29,614 bases of DNA, taken from contig JAFGBV010000302.1 of NCBI GenBank assembly GCA_016932955.1, positions 1 to 29,614 of the forward strand. The letters run 5' to 3'. The notes beneath the pieces are model-generated. The model searched no databases. It saw nothing but the letters and a program-made list of their open reading frames with translations, and was not told the origin of the DNA. Each line of letters begins with the position of its first letter. Positions within the stretch are counted from its first letter, which is position 1. Positions 8,897-16,913 of this stretch are shown here, piece by piece. This stretch comes from Anaerolineales bacterium (lineage in GTDB: Bacteria > Chloroflexota > Anaerolineae > Anaerolineales > UBA4823). Both the position numbers and the translations under genes were made by a program.

Positions 8897-9095
8897 GAAA
8901 ACCGAAAAGCAAGAAAAGATTGTCCGCGTGACCCTGGTGCGAAGCCCGATTGGCTATTCCAAGCGGCACAAAGAGACTGTGCGCGCCTTGGGGCTGCGGC
9001 GCTTACATCAGACAGTCGAACACGTCGACTCCCCTACCTTGCGTGGCATGCTCTACCTCGTTAACCACCTGGTTACGGTGGAGGATAAATCATGA
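8889..9095 (+). CDS. rpmD: 50S ribosomal protein L30
   Basis: A 68-residue protein with the core KIVRVTLVRSPIGYSKRHKE followed by TVRALGLRRLHQTVEH, which identifies L30. The N-terminus has about ten extra charged residues compared with the shortest family members. ATG 8889 is preceded by GGAGCGGAGGAAG within rpsE, which it overlaps by eight bases; an in-frame ATG at 8823 is deep in rpsE. The stop overlaps rplO (ATGA). Confidence 0.96.
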   Translation: MPKKTEKQEKIVRVTLVRSPIGYSKRHKETVRALGLRRLHQTVEHVDSPTLRGMLYLVNHLVTVEDKS

Positions 9096-9547
9096 AACTG
9101 CACGATCTTAAGCCACAAGAAGGGTCCAAAAAGGACCGCAAGCGCGTTGGGCGCGGTATCTCTGCCGGGCAGGGTAAGACTGCCGGGCGTGGCACCAAAG
9201 GCCAGGGCGCGCGTGCCGGGAAACCTGCCCGACTATACCATCAGGGTGGTAACTTGCCTTTCTATCGCCGCCTCCCCTTCAAGCGCGGTGAAGGCTTTAC
9301 CCCCCTCAACAGCGTAGAATATAACGAAATCAACCTGGATCAGCTGAGTGGATTCCAGACTGGTGCAGAAATCACCCCCCAAACACTGGAAGATGCTCGT
9401 CTGCTGCGTGATCCTCGCAACCCGGTTGTGATCTTGGGACGCGGCGATGTGCAGATCGCCCTGAAAGTGCGTGTGCATCGCATTACCAAAACCGCCCAGG
9501 CCAAGATTGAGGCCGCCGGTGGCAGTGTGGAAGTAATCGAATCCTGA
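9092..9547 (+). CDS. rplO: 50S ribosomal protein L15
   Basis: A 151-residue protein starting MKLHDLKPQEGSKKDRKRVG with the glycine- and arginine-rich stretch GRGISAGQGKTAGRGTKGQG that threads into 23S rRNA, followed by the globular domain. L15 is a late assembly protein. The start overlaps the rpmD stop by four bases with GGAGG upstream. As in most bacteria it sits directly before secY. Confidence 0.97.
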   Translation: MKLHDLKPQEGSKKDRKRVGRGISAGQGKTAGRGTKGQGARAGKPARLYHQGGNLPFYRRLPFKRGEGFTPLNSVEYNEINLDQLSGFQTGAEITPQTLEDARLLRDPRNPVVILGRGDVQIALKVRVHRITKTAQAKIEAAGGSVEVIES

Positions 9548-9566
9548 GAGATAAGGAGCCCATTAC

Positions 9567-10916
9567 ATGAAACGGTCTGCATGGCGTTACCTCTGGTCAG
9601 CCAGAGATATCCGGCGCAAGCTCTTGATCACTTTGCTGATCCTGGCGATCTATCGCCTGGCAGCACATGTTCCGGTGCCTGGGGCTAACCCCACCACCGT
9701 CGATGCCATCATCGGGGGCGGCGGCGCAGCAGGAACCTTGATCGGACTGCTGGATATGCTATCTGGTGGTACCGTTTCGAACTTCTCTGTGCTGGCGATG
9801 GGAGTTTATCCCTACATTACCGGTCAGATTATCCTGCAATTGCTCGTACCTATCATCCCTGCCCTGCAAAAACGCATGGAAGAAGATCCACGCGAAGGCC
9901 GGAAGTGGATGGAAAAATGGACCTATTACCTGGCTGTGCCGATGGCGCTGCTCCAGGCAGTTGGGCAGATCAACATCTTCAACGGCTTTGCTTCACAGGT
10001 GGGTCTCCCACCGGTGATTGAGCGCTTTGGTTTCACTGGAGAAAACCTGTTGCCAACACTCAGCATCATCTTGAGCATGACGGCTGGGACCATGTTCGGC
10101 ATCTGGTTAGGTGAAATGATCTCTGAATTTGGCATCCGTAACCAGGGCCTCTCGCTGATCATCTTCGCCGGCATCGTCTCTCGCATTCCAGTCACCATTG
10201 CCCAAGTCTGGGCAGATGAGACCAACCGCTGGATAGGCCTGGCGCTGATGCTGGTTATCACCACGCTGGTTATTATCGCCATCGTCTACGTTCAGCAAGG
10301 TCGGCGCAATGTGCCTGTGATGTACCCCGGGCGTCGCGTCGGCGCGCGCATGTCCATGCCCGTCAAGGGCAGCCTGCCGTTGATGGTCAATATGGCCGGC
10401 ATGATCCCGATCATTTTTGCCCAGTCCATTCTCACTTTCCCTTCCATCATCGCATCCTTCTTCACTGGGATTGAGAATGAAGCCATTGCCAAGTTTGCCA
10501 GCAGTGTACAGAACACATTTGGCGGTACCGGCAATGCCTACTGGATCATGTACTTCTTTGGCGTCATGCTATTTGCCTTCTTCTACACCGACGTACTCTT
10601 TGCACAGCAGAACTACGGCGAGAACCTAAAGAAGGTAGGCGCCCAGATCCCCGGCGTGAGCCGTGGCGCACCTACGCAGCGTTACCTGACCCGCGTGCTC
10701 CGCCGCATCACGCTGCCCGGCGCAATCTTTCTCGGTCTTGTTGCTGTTCTCCCCTGGCTTCTGGGCTTGATCTTCCCCTTCGGGCAATCTTCTGGCCTGA
10801 TGCTGGTTTCCTCGGCTGGCTTGCTCATCGTAGTTGGTGTTGTACGTGATACCTTCTTCAATATCGATGCGGAGCTCAAGCTGCACGGCTACGACGACAC
10901 GCTGCTCGTGCGCTAA
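9567..10916 (+). CDS. secY: Protein translocase subunit SecY
   Basis: A 449-residue membrane protein with about ten hydrophobic segments, the channel-forming subunit of the SecYEG translocon. Family marks are the N-terminal RDIRRKLLITLLILAIYRLA, the plug/TM2 region GTVSNFSVLAMGVYPYITG, the cytosolic RRVGARMSMPVKGSLPLMVN and the C-terminal ADVENLK-like region (YGENLKKVGAQIPGVSRG). AAGGAG precedes ATG. Its location between rplO and adk is canonical for the spc operon. Confidence 0.98.
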   Translation: MKRSAWRYLWSARDIRRKLLITLLILAIYRLAAHVPVPGANPTTVDAIIGGGGAAGTLIGLLDMLSGGTVSNFSVLAMGVYPYITGQIILQLLVPIIPALQKRMEEDPREGRKWMEKWTYYLAVPMALLQAVGQINIFNGFASQVGLPPVIERFGFTGENLLPTLSIILSMTAGTMFGIWLGEMISEFGIRNQGLSLIIFAGIVSRIPVTIAQVWADETNRWIGLALMLVITTLVIIAIVYVQQGRRNVPVMYPGRRVGARMSMPVKGSLPLMVNMAGMIPIIFAQSILTFPSIIASFFTGIENEAIAKFASSVQNTFGGTGNAYWIMYFFGVMLFAFFYTDVLFAQQNYGENLKKVGAQIPGVSRGAPTQRYLTRVLRRITLPGAIFLGLVAVLPWLLGLIFPFGQSSGLMLVSSAGLLIVVGVVRDTFFNIDAELKLHGYDDTLLVR

Positions 10917-10932
10917 GTGAGAGGATTTTAGC

Positions 10933-11583
10933 ATGGCAACCTACATTGTCTTACTCGGACCCCCTGGCGCTGGAAAAGGCACCCAGGCGCAAGCAATATC
11001 AGAAAAACTCGGCTTGCGACACATCTCCTCGGGTGATATCTTTCGCGAGAATCTAAAAAAGGAGACTGAGTTAGGCAAGCTGGCTGCCAGCTTTATGAAT
11101 AAAGGTGAGTTAGTTCCGGATGATGTCACGATCGCGATGATCCGCGAGCGGCTGTCTCGTCCTGATTGTGAAAATGGCGCACTGCTAGACGGCTTTCCGC
11201 GCACCCCTGCTCAAGCCGAAGCGCTCGCCGCAATGCTCTCTGCCTTCCAGGGAGAAGTGAGCGCAGTACCCTATATCAGTGTGCCAGAGGATGTGCTGAT
11301 CGAACGGCTGACCGGGCGCTGGACCTGCCGAGCCGAGGGACATATCTTCCATGAGAAGTACAACCCTCCCCGCCAGGCAGGCATCTGCGACCATGATGGA
11401 TCAGAACTCTACCAACGGGAAGATGATAAAGCGGAAACAGTGAAACGACGGATCCGTGTGTACCTTGAACAAACCCAGCCGTTGATCGATTACTACCGCA
11501 AAGCCGGTCTGTTGATCGAGATTGACGGCACCAAACCCATCGAGCAGGTTACCGTCGACATGCTCAGTGCCTTAGGCGCCTAG
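10933..11583 (+). CDS. adk: Adenylate kinase
   Basis: A 216-residue long-form adenylate kinase (ATP + AMP to 2 ADP, cytosolic). The P-loop GPPGAGKGTQ is at 9-18, the AMP site includes SSGDIFREN (32-40) and DGFPRTPAQAE (86-96), and a LID domain spans about 128-165. In the zinc-type LID the usual ligands are C-x2-C-x16-C-x2-C/D. Here Cys132, Cys152 and Asp155 are present but the second position is Glu135 (CRAE). The site may be altered or non-metallated. AGAGGA precedes ATG; secY is 16 bases upstream. Confidence 0.97.
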   Translation: MATYIVLLGPPGAGKGTQAQAISEKLGLRHISSGDIFRENLKKETELGKLAASFMNKGELVPDDVTIAMIRERLSRPDCENGALLDGFPRTPAQAEALAAMLSAFQGEVSAVPYISVPEDVLIERLTGRWTCRAEGHIFHEKYNPPRQAGICDHDGSELYQREDDKAETVKRRIRVYLEQTQPLIDYYRKAGLLIEIDGTKPIEQVTVDMLSALGA

Positions 11584-11622
11584 AGCTAGCGAGACGGCTA
11601 CGGCTACAGATAGAGAACAGAT

Positions 11623-12396
11623 ATGAGTTGGGATCGCAACATCGTCATTAAAAGCCCACAGGAGATCGCCATCATGCGCGAAGCGGGCCGGATCAACGCC
11701 CTGGCACTGGCTGCTGCTCATGCAGCCATCCGCCCCGGCGCCACCACAGCCGATCTGGATGCAGCAGCAGAAGAGGTGATCCTCAAGCATGGCGCTATTC
11801 CTACCTTCAAGGGTGTTCCAGGGGCTTACCCCTACCCCGCCACCACCACTATCAGCGTCAACGACGAATTGGTGCATGGCATCCCGGGCAAGCGTGTGCT
11901 GCGCCAGGGAGATCTCGTCTCTGTCGATTGCGGCGCAACCTTTGAAGGGTTTGTAGCCGACGCAGCCTTCAGTGCTGGTGTGGGAGAGATCTCACCAGAA
12001 GCGCGGCGCCTGCTTGAAATCACTGAACGCGCCCTCTGGCTCGGTATCGATCAGTTGCGCGCCGGCAAGCGGGTTGGCGATGTGGGAGATGCCATCGAAC
12101 GCTTCGTTGAAGGCGAAAATGGCTATCACCTTACCCGCCAATACACCGGTCACGGCGTTGGGCGCTCGATGTGGGAAGGCCCCCAGGTGCCGAACTATGG
12201 CCGTCCAGGGCACGGTACTCTCCTGCGCCCCGGCATGACCATCGCCCTGGAACCAATGGTGCTCATCGGCACCTCAGAGACGCGCGTATTGCGCGATCAA
12301 TGGACAGTGGCATCTGCCGATGGCTCACTAACGGCACATTATGAACACACCACCGCTATCACTGAAGGTGATCCGGTGGTCCTGACCCTGCCCTAA
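11623..12396 (+). CDS. map: Methionine aminopeptidase, type I
   Basis: A 257-residue enzyme that removes the initiator methionine from nascent proteins. The five metal ligands are visible: Asp102 (VDCGA), Asp113 (VADAAFS), His177 (GHGVG), Glu210 (ALEPM) and Glu241 (YEHTTAIT); His85 in VHGIPG matches the conserved active-site histidine. Length and absence of an N-terminal extension fit type Ia. The ribosome-binding site is weak. It follows adk by about 40 bases and ends the spc-like segment before the rpmJ promoter. Confidence 0.97.
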   Translation: MSWDRNIVIKSPQEIAIMREAGRINALALAAAHAAIRPGATTADLDAAAEEVILKHGAIPTFKGVPGAYPYPATTTISVNDELVHGIPGKRVLRQGDLVSVDCGATFEGFVADAAFSAGVGEISPEARRLLEITERALWLGIDQLRAGKRVGDVGDAIERFVEGENGYHLTRQYTGHGVGRSMWEGPQVPNYGRPGHGTLLRPGMTIALEPMVLIGTSETRVLRDQWTVASADGSLTAHYEHTTAITEGDPVVLTLP

Positions 12397-12400
12397 TCCC

Positions 12401-12429
12401 TGGACGATACAGGCAAGGACAGGTATAAT
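12401..12429 (+). promoter_or_regulatory. Sigma70-like promoter for rpmJ-rpsM-rpsK-rpsD-rpoA-rplQ
   Basis: A perfect -10 hexamer TATAAT (12424-12429) has TGGACG (12401-12406) 17 bp upstream, four of six matches to TTGACA. It lies in the 90-nt gap between map and rpmJ. It would drive the alpha-operon genes separately from the upstream spc genes. This is read from the sequence only; no start site is known. Confidence 0.6.
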
Positions 12430-12486
12430 CAAAGCTTTGGCTGTGCGGAAACGGATAGCCTGGGAGATGCGAAGGAGTTAGAAATC

Positions 12487-12600
12487 ATGAAAGTATCATC
12501 GTCCATCCGGCGGCGCTGTTCCAAGTGCAAGGTCGTCAAGCGCAAGGGCCGCCTTTATATCATCTGCGAAAATCCAAGACATAAGCAGCGACAGGGATAG
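12487..12600 (+). CDS. rpmJ: 50S ribosomal protein L36, zinc form
   Basis: A 37-residue protein, [20 protein letters not shown] and then [17 protein letters not shown]. The zinc ligands Cys11, Cys14, Cys27 and His32 are all present, so this is the C+ form. GAAGGAG lies about ten bases upstream. It is the first gene after map; infA, often its neighbour, is not present. It lies five bases before rpsM. Confidence 0.97.
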   Translation: MKVSSSIRRRCSKCKVVKRKGRLYIICENPRHKQRQG

Positions 12601-12605
12601 TCACT

Positions 12606-12995
12606 ATGGCTCGTATAGAAGGCATTGATTTACCCCGCAATAAGCGGATCGAAGTTGGATTGACCTACATCTTTGGAATTGGGCGCAACCGGGCGAACCA
12701 GATCCTGGCGAAAACCGGCGTCAATCCCGATATCCGGGTCAAAGACCTGACAGACGCAGATGTCGCCCTCTTGCGCGACTACATTGGCCAGACCTACAAG
12801 GTCGAAGGTGATCTGCGGCGTGAGGTCCAGCTCAACATCAAGCGGTTGATCGAGATTGGCTGCTACCGCGGCCTGCGCCATCGCCGCAACCTGCCGGTGC
12901 GCGGCCAGCGCACCCGCACCAATGCGCGCACGCGCAAAGGCCCCAAGAAAACGGTTGCAGGACGTGGCCGTCGCCGGGGCGCCACCAAGAAATAA
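12606..12995 (+). CDS. rpsM: 30S ribosomal protein S13
   Basis: A 129-residue protein starting [20 protein letters not shown], with the helix-two-turns-helix region and the C-terminal [20 protein letters not shown] followed by [10 protein letters not shown] and a very basic tail. S13 contacts S19 and P-site tRNA and forms bridge B1 with L5. ATG is five bases after rpmJ with AGGGA upstream. Length is slightly above the E. coli form (118) because of the tail. Confidence 0.97.
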   Translation: MARIEGIDLPRNKRIEVGLTYIFGIGRNRANQILAKTGVNPDIRVKDLTDADVALLRDYIGQTYKVEGDLRREVQLNIKRLIEIGCYRGLRHRRNLPVRGQRTRTNARTRKGPKKTVAGRGRRRGATKK

Positions 12996-13018
12996 ACCAA
13001 GACGCAAAGTGAGGTGTT

Positions 13019-13420
13019 ATGGCTCAAACGTCAAGTTCAGGACGCCGCAAAAGCGTGCGAAAAGTCAAGCGCACTCTGTCCTCCGGACAGGTGCACATCC
13101 TGGCTACTTTTAATAATACCATCGTGACGATCACCGACTCTCAGGGCAACACGGTCACTGCGGTCAGTGCAGGCATGGCTGGCTTCAAGGGTTCACGCAA
13201 GAGCACCCCCTTCGCCGCCCGTCTCGCCGCCGAGCAGGCCATGAAAAATGCCCAAGGCTTGGGCATTCAGGAAGTGGCTGTCTATGTCAAAGGGCCTGGC
13301 CCGGGTCGCGAAAATGCCATCCGTGCCGTCCAGGCTGCTGGAGTTCGGGTGACATCGATCACCGACAAGACCCCCGTTCCCCACAATGGATGTCGGCCTC
13401 CTAAGAAACGCCGCGTCTAA
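13019..13420 (+). CDS. rpsK: 30S ribosomal protein S11
   Basis: A 133-residue protein with [40 protein letters not shown] and the C-terminal [18 protein letters not shown], all S11 signatures. S11 lies on the platform next to the mRNA exit and the anti-Shine-Dalgarno helix. GTGAGGTG precedes ATG. The first 18 residues are a variable basic extension. Confidence 0.98.
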   Translation: MAQTSSSGRRKSVRKVKRTLSSGQVHILATFNNTIVTITDSQGNTVTAVSAGMAGFKGSRKSTPFAARLAAEQAMKNAQGLGIQEVAVYVKGPGPGRENAIRAVQAAGVRVTSITDKTPVPHNGCRPPKKRRV

Positions 13421-13448
13421 AAGTTCATAGAAAAAAGGATTGTATTTT

Positions 13449-14087
13449 ATGGCGAAGTATCGTGGGCCAGTATGTAAATTATGCCGGCGTGAAGGCGAAA
13501 AGTTGTTCCTCAAAGGAGCACGCTGCTACTCATCCAAGTGTTCATTCGATCGGCGTGGTTATCCACCCGGCTTGCATGGCAAGGGTGCGCAGTTCCGCCG
13601 CCGCCGAGAATCAGATTATAACCGCCAGTTGCGCGCCAAGCAAAAGGCTCGCCGCGTGTATGGCGTGCTGGAGCGCCAGTTCCACCGCTATTACGCTGTA
13701 TCCCTGAAACGACGCGGCCTGACCGGCCTCAACCTGCTTCAGATTATGGAATCCCGCCTGGATAACGTGATCTACCGCCTGGGCTATGCCCAGAGCCGGG
13801 CCGAAGCCCGTTTGCTGGTAACACACGGTCATTTCGCCGTCAATGGGCGCGGCACGGATATCCCCTCCATGCTCGTTAGTGTTGGCGATACCGTCTCTGT
13901 GCGTCCCGGCTCGCGCAAACGCACTTACTTCAAGGATTTGCCCGACCTGGCTGAAACTCGCAATGTGCCGAACTGGTTGAGCCGTGACCTGAAAGAGCTT
14001 GCAGGCTCGGTCATCCGCCTCCCAGAACGCCAGGAGATCGACGCTAACCTGACGGAACAACTGATCGTAGAGTATTACTCGCGCTAA
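13449..14087 (+). CDS. rpsD: 30S ribosomal protein S4, zinc-binding form
   Basis: A 212-residue S4 starting [20 protein letters not shown]. Four cysteines (Cys9, Cys12, Cys26, Cys31) form the zinc site of the C+ type. The S4 RNA-binding domain begins at about residue 100, with the [20 protein letters not shown] motif. S4 nucleates 30S assembly and in E. coli represses the alpha operon. ATG 13449 is selected for homology and AAAGGA upstream; a TTG three codons earlier is unlikely. Confidence 0.97.
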   Translation: MAKYRGPVCKLCRREGEKLFLKGARCYSSKCSFDRRGYPPGLHGKGAQFRRRRESDYNRQLRAKQKARRVYGVLERQFHRYYAVSLKRRGLTGLNLLQIMESRLDNVIYRLGYAQSRAEARLLVTHGHFAVNGRGTDIPSMLVSVGDTVSVRPGSRKRTYFKDLPDLAETRNVPNWLSRDLKELAGSVIRLPERQEIDANLTEQLIVEYYSR

Positions 14088-14102
14088 CAAATGCCTGCTG
14101 CA

Positions 14103-14148
14103 GGCGCCGTGAGAGCACCCAGACGTTTTGTCTGCCAATCTCACCGCC
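14103..14148 (+). promoter_or_regulatory. Multi-part hairpin in the rpsD-rpoA spacer
   Basis: Nested inverted repeats lie in the 96-nt gap: GGCG/CGCC (14103-14106, 14145-14148), GTGAGA/TCTCAC (14109-14114, 14139-14144) and CAGAC/GTCTG (14120-14124, 14130-14134) around a GTTTT loop. They stack into one long stem with a small bulge and an internal loop. No U-tract follows. It could be a leader that controls rpoA translation or a processing site. The fold is visible; the role is inference. Confidence 0.45.
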
Positions 14149-14183
14149 CTGCGGCATGCAGTGCGCGAGGAAAGAGGTGAACA

Positions 14184-15155
14184 GTGTTAGGTCTGAGCAA
14201 TATGGTTACGCCAAAAATCGAGCGCGAAGCGGAAGCTCGGAACTACGGCAAGTTTGTAATCAGCCCCTTGGAGCATGGCTTCGGAATCACGCTGGGGAAT
14301 GCCCTGCGGCGTGTTCTGCTCTCTTCGTTGGATGGCGCAGCGGTGACATCAATCCGCATTGCAGATGTCCAACACGAATTCAGCGATATCCCCGGCGTTC
14401 GTGAGGATGTAATCCGGGTGATGCTCCAGGTCAAGCAGTTGCGCCTGCTGCTGCACGATGTAGAAACCGCCCGTCTCCATCTGGAAGTGAGCGGCGGAGG
14501 CACCGTCACCGCAGCAGATATCATCCCCCCCCCTGAAGTAGAGGTCATTAACCCAAACCTCTACTTGTTCTCGGTGGATGATCCAAAGGTCAAATTGGCA
14601 ATTGAGCTCACCGTTGAACGCGGGCGAGGCTACTCCCCTGCTGATGATCGCATCGGCCGCCTGCCGATTGGCGAGCTTCCCGTAGATGCAATTTTCACCC
14701 CAATTCGACGTGTGAATTGGGAAGTCAGCTCTGCCCGTGTTGGGCAAAGCACCAATTACGATAAACTCATCCTGGAGATCTGGACCGACGGTACCACCAG
14801 CCCCGAGGTTGCCCTCAGCAATTCAGCCAAGATCCTCATTGAACACATGCGCCACCTGGCTGGCATTAGTGAAGAGACCCTGGCAGCCATGACTGAAGAA
14901 GTGAGCGAAGAAGACCAACTGACCAGCGAAATGATTGAAACCCCGATCGAAAACCTGGATCTAACTGTACGGGTCTTCAACTCGCTCAAGCGCACCGGCA
15001 TCACCACCGTCGGCGAAGTGCTCGAATTACTCGAAAAAGGCGACGAAGCGGTCATGTCCATCAGGAACTTCGGAGAGAAGAGCCTTGACGAGTTGCGCCT
15101 GAAAATGCGCGAGCGAGGCTATATCCGGGATGTCACTGAAAACGAAGCGGAGTAA
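14184..15155 (+). CDS. rpoA: RNA polymerase subunit alpha
   Basis: A 323-residue alpha subunit. The N-terminal dimerisation domain has FVISPLEHGFGITLGNALRR (about 24-43) and ends near 230; after a linker the C-terminal domain has PIENLDLTVRVFNSLKRTGI and IRNFGEKSLDELRLKM, the helix-hairpin-helix that binds UP elements and activators. GTG 14184 is chosen because GAGGTG is five to six bases upstream; ATG 14202 has no Shine-Dalgarno sequence. Between rpsD and rplQ, the standard place. Confidence 0.96.
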   Translation: MLGLSNMVTPKIEREAEARNYGKFVISPLEHGFGITLGNALRRVLLSSLDGAAVTSIRIADVQHEFSDIPGVREDVIRVMLQVKQLRLLLHDVETARLHLEVSGGGTVTAADIIPPPEVEVINPNLYLFSVDDPKVKLAIELTVERGRGYSPADDRIGRLPIGELPVDAIFTPIRRVNWEVSSARVGQSTNYDKLILEIWTDGTTSPEVALSNSAKILIEHMRHLAGISEETLAAMTEEVSEEDQLTSEMIETPIENLDLTVRVFNSLKRTGITTVGEVLELLEKGDEAVMSIRNFGEKSLDELRLKMRERGYIRDVTENEAE

Positions 15156-15161
15156 TTAGAT

Positions 15162-15539
15162 ATGCGACACAGAGTAGCAGGTTATCGACTCAGCCGCGGC
15201 AAAGATGAGCGCACAGCCCTGCGCCGCATCCTGATCAAGCAATTGTTCGAGCATGAGCGCATCAAAACCACGCGTACCAAAGCTGAGGCCATTCGCGGCC
15301 AGGCCGAGCGCTTGATCACCCTGGCCAAGCATGGCAACAAAGAAGGCAGCGAAAAGATGGTCCATGCCCGCCGCCTGGTGGCAGCACGCCTTGGCAGTAC
15401 CAAGATCGTGAACAAATTGTTCGACGATATTGCCCCACGCTATGCCGATCGCCCGGGTGGATATACCCGTATGTACAAACTCGGCCAGCGCTTAGGCGAT
15501 GCCGCCGAGATGGTACTTTTGGAATTGGTTGAAGAATAA
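15162..15539 (+). CDS. rplQ: 50S ribosomal protein L17
   Basis: A 125-residue protein starting MRHRVAGYRLSRGKDERTAL with LIKQLFEHERIKTTRTKAEA and the C-terminal GYTRMYKLGQRLGDAAEMVL, matching L17. It sits near the tunnel exit. ATG is six bases after the rpoA stop. It closes the alpha-operon order; truA follows after a 75-nt spacer with no clear terminator. Confidence 0.97.
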   Translation: MRHRVAGYRLSRGKDERTALRRILIKQLFEHERIKTTRTKAEAIRGQAERLITLAKHGNKEGSEKMVHARRLVAARLGSTKIVNKLFDDIAPRYADRPGGYTRMYKLGQRLGDAAEMVLLELVEE

Positions 15540-15614
15540 TCTTCGGTAGAAAGTTGGCTGGAACAGGCTTTACTTCGGCAATCCCCCTCCCACCGCCAAC
15601 AATCCACCGCTGAC

Positions 15615-16409
15615 ATGGTACATTACCAGGTTATCCTAGCCTACGACGGCACACAGTTCCAGGGCTTTCAAAGACAGGCAAACGCCCGTACTGTGCAGGG
15701 AGCAATTGAAGATGCACTGCGCCAGTTGAATTGGCGTGGGTCATCCATCCTGGCGGCAGGGCGCACCGATACGGGCGTGCATGCAACCGGGCAGGTGATC
15801 GCCTTCGACCTCGAATGGGCGCACTCACCCCAAAACCTGCAAGATGCGCTCAATGCCTGCTTGCCTTTCGATGTGGCCGCGCTGGAAGTCTCGGCCTCAC
15901 ACCCGGGCTTTCACCCCCGCCGTGACGCAAGCGTGCGCTGCTATCGCTACAGTCTCTACTGTCAGCCGGTGCGCAACCCGCTGTTAGCGCGTTATGCCTG
16001 GCAAGTGTGGCCCACGGTCGAACTGTCACTTCTGCATCAAGCCGCCTGTATTCTGCCCGGAAAGCACAACTTCGCTGCCTTTGGCACCCCGCCCCTCGCC
16101 GGAGGCAGCACCTTTCGTACCGTGCTCAAGGCAGAATGGCGCCAGGAAATGGGACTGTTGGTATTTGAGATCGCTGCACATGCCTTCCTATACCACATGG
16201 TGCGGCGTTTGGTGTTTATGCAGGTGATGATCGGACAGGGAAAACTAACGCTTCAGGATCTGCAACAGGCCCTAGACCACCCCATGCAGAATCCCGCACT
16301 CCAAAGCCCCCTTGTCCACGGACTGGCGCCTGCCCATGGATTGGTATTGACCCAAGTTGAATACACCTCGTCAAAGCCAATGGATAATCAGGTTACAAAA
16401 CAACTATAA
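15615..16409 (+). CDS. truA: tRNA pseudouridine(38-40) synthase TruA
   Basis: A 264-residue enzyme that isomerises uridines 38-40 in the tRNA anticodon stem. The catalytic motif GRTDTGVHA is at about 49-57 with nucleophile Asp52; HNFAAFGTPP and FLYHMVRRLV further on are family marks. Length fits TruA. The context rplQ-truA-rplM-rpsI is found in many bacteria. The ribosome-binding site is poor, which may lower its expression relative to the flanking r-protein genes. The last ten residues are variable. Confidence 0.96.
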   Translation: MVHYQVILAYDGTQFQGFQRQANARTVQGAIEDALRQLNWRGSSILAAGRTDTGVHATGQVIAFDLEWAHSPQNLQDALNACLPFDVAALEVSASHPGFHPRRDASVRCYRYSLYCQPVRNPLLARYAWQVWPTVELSLLHQAACILPGKHNFAAFGTPPLAGGSTFRTVLKAEWRQEMGLLVFEIAAHAFLYHMVRRLVFMQVMIGQGKLTLQDLQQALDHPMQNPALQSPLVHGLAPAHGLVLTQVEYTSSKPMDNQVTKQL

Positions 16410-16414
16410 ACATA

Positions 16415-16437
16415 GAGCTGCTTGCAAATGCCAGCTC
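16415..16437 (+). promoter_or_regulatory. Small hairpin before rplM
   Basis: GAGCTG (16415-16420) and CAGCTC (16432-16437) form a 6-bp perfect stem with an 11-nt loop, ending nine bases before the rplM Shine-Dalgarno sequence (16447-16453). An L13 leader that controls rplM-rpsI is known from Firmicutes, but this short stem does not show that family's consensus. It is a weak candidate for a regulatory leader. Confidence 0.25.
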
Positions 16438-16459
16438 AAAAAGTATGGAGAGGATGAAC

Positions 16460-16891
16460 GTGCAGAAAACATACATCCCTAAACCGAGCGAGATCACCCA
16501 GGAATGGTACGTGGTAGATGCCAACGACCAGAATCTCGGTCGCCTGGCAACGCAGATTGCTGCCACCCTGTTAGGCAAAAATAAGCCTAACTTCACTCCC
16601 GGTGTAGATACTGGTGACTATATCATCGTTGTCAACGCCGAGCATATTCGTGTAACCGGTAATAAGCTTGAAGACAAAATGTATTATCGCTACTCTGGCT
16701 ACCCTGGCGGTATGAAAGAAATCACCCTGCGTGATCAGCTGGCCAAGCACCCCGATCGCGTGCTGCGCAGCGCGGTGTGGGGGATGCTGCCCCACAATAA
16801 ATTCGGTCGGCAGATCATCAAAAAGCTCAAGATTTACGCTGGCCCCGATCACCCACACGCTGCCCAGAACCCCAAGCCCCTGGCCCAGTAG
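16460..16891 (+). CDS. rplM: 50S ribosomal protein L13
   Basis: A 143-residue protein starting MQKTYIPKPSEITQEWYVVD, with DANDQNLGRLATQIAA, GDYIIVVNAEHIRVTGNK and the AVWGMLPHNKFGRQ signature, so L13. Start choice: GTG 16460 gives the usual family N-terminus and has GGAGAGG six bases upstream. In-frame ATGs at 16445 and 16454 are possible, but the first precedes that Shine-Dalgarno sequence and the second abuts it. L13 is an early 50S assembly protein; rpsI follows at 22 bases, the conserved pair. Confidence 0.93.
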   Translation: MQKTYIPKPSEITQEWYVVDANDQNLGRLATQIAATLLGKNKPNFTPGVDTGDYIIVVNAEHIRVTGNKLEDKMYYRYSGYPGGMKEITLRDQLAKHPDRVLRSAVWGMLPHNKFGRQIIKKLKIYAGPDHPHAAQNPKPLAQ

Positions 16892-16913
16892 CATTTAGAG
16901 ATAAGGAGTAGTT

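Noticed and set aside
15540..15614. GTTGGC/GCCAAC pair between rplQ and truA
   Set aside because: The arms are short and far apart, with no T-tract; not supported as a terminator.
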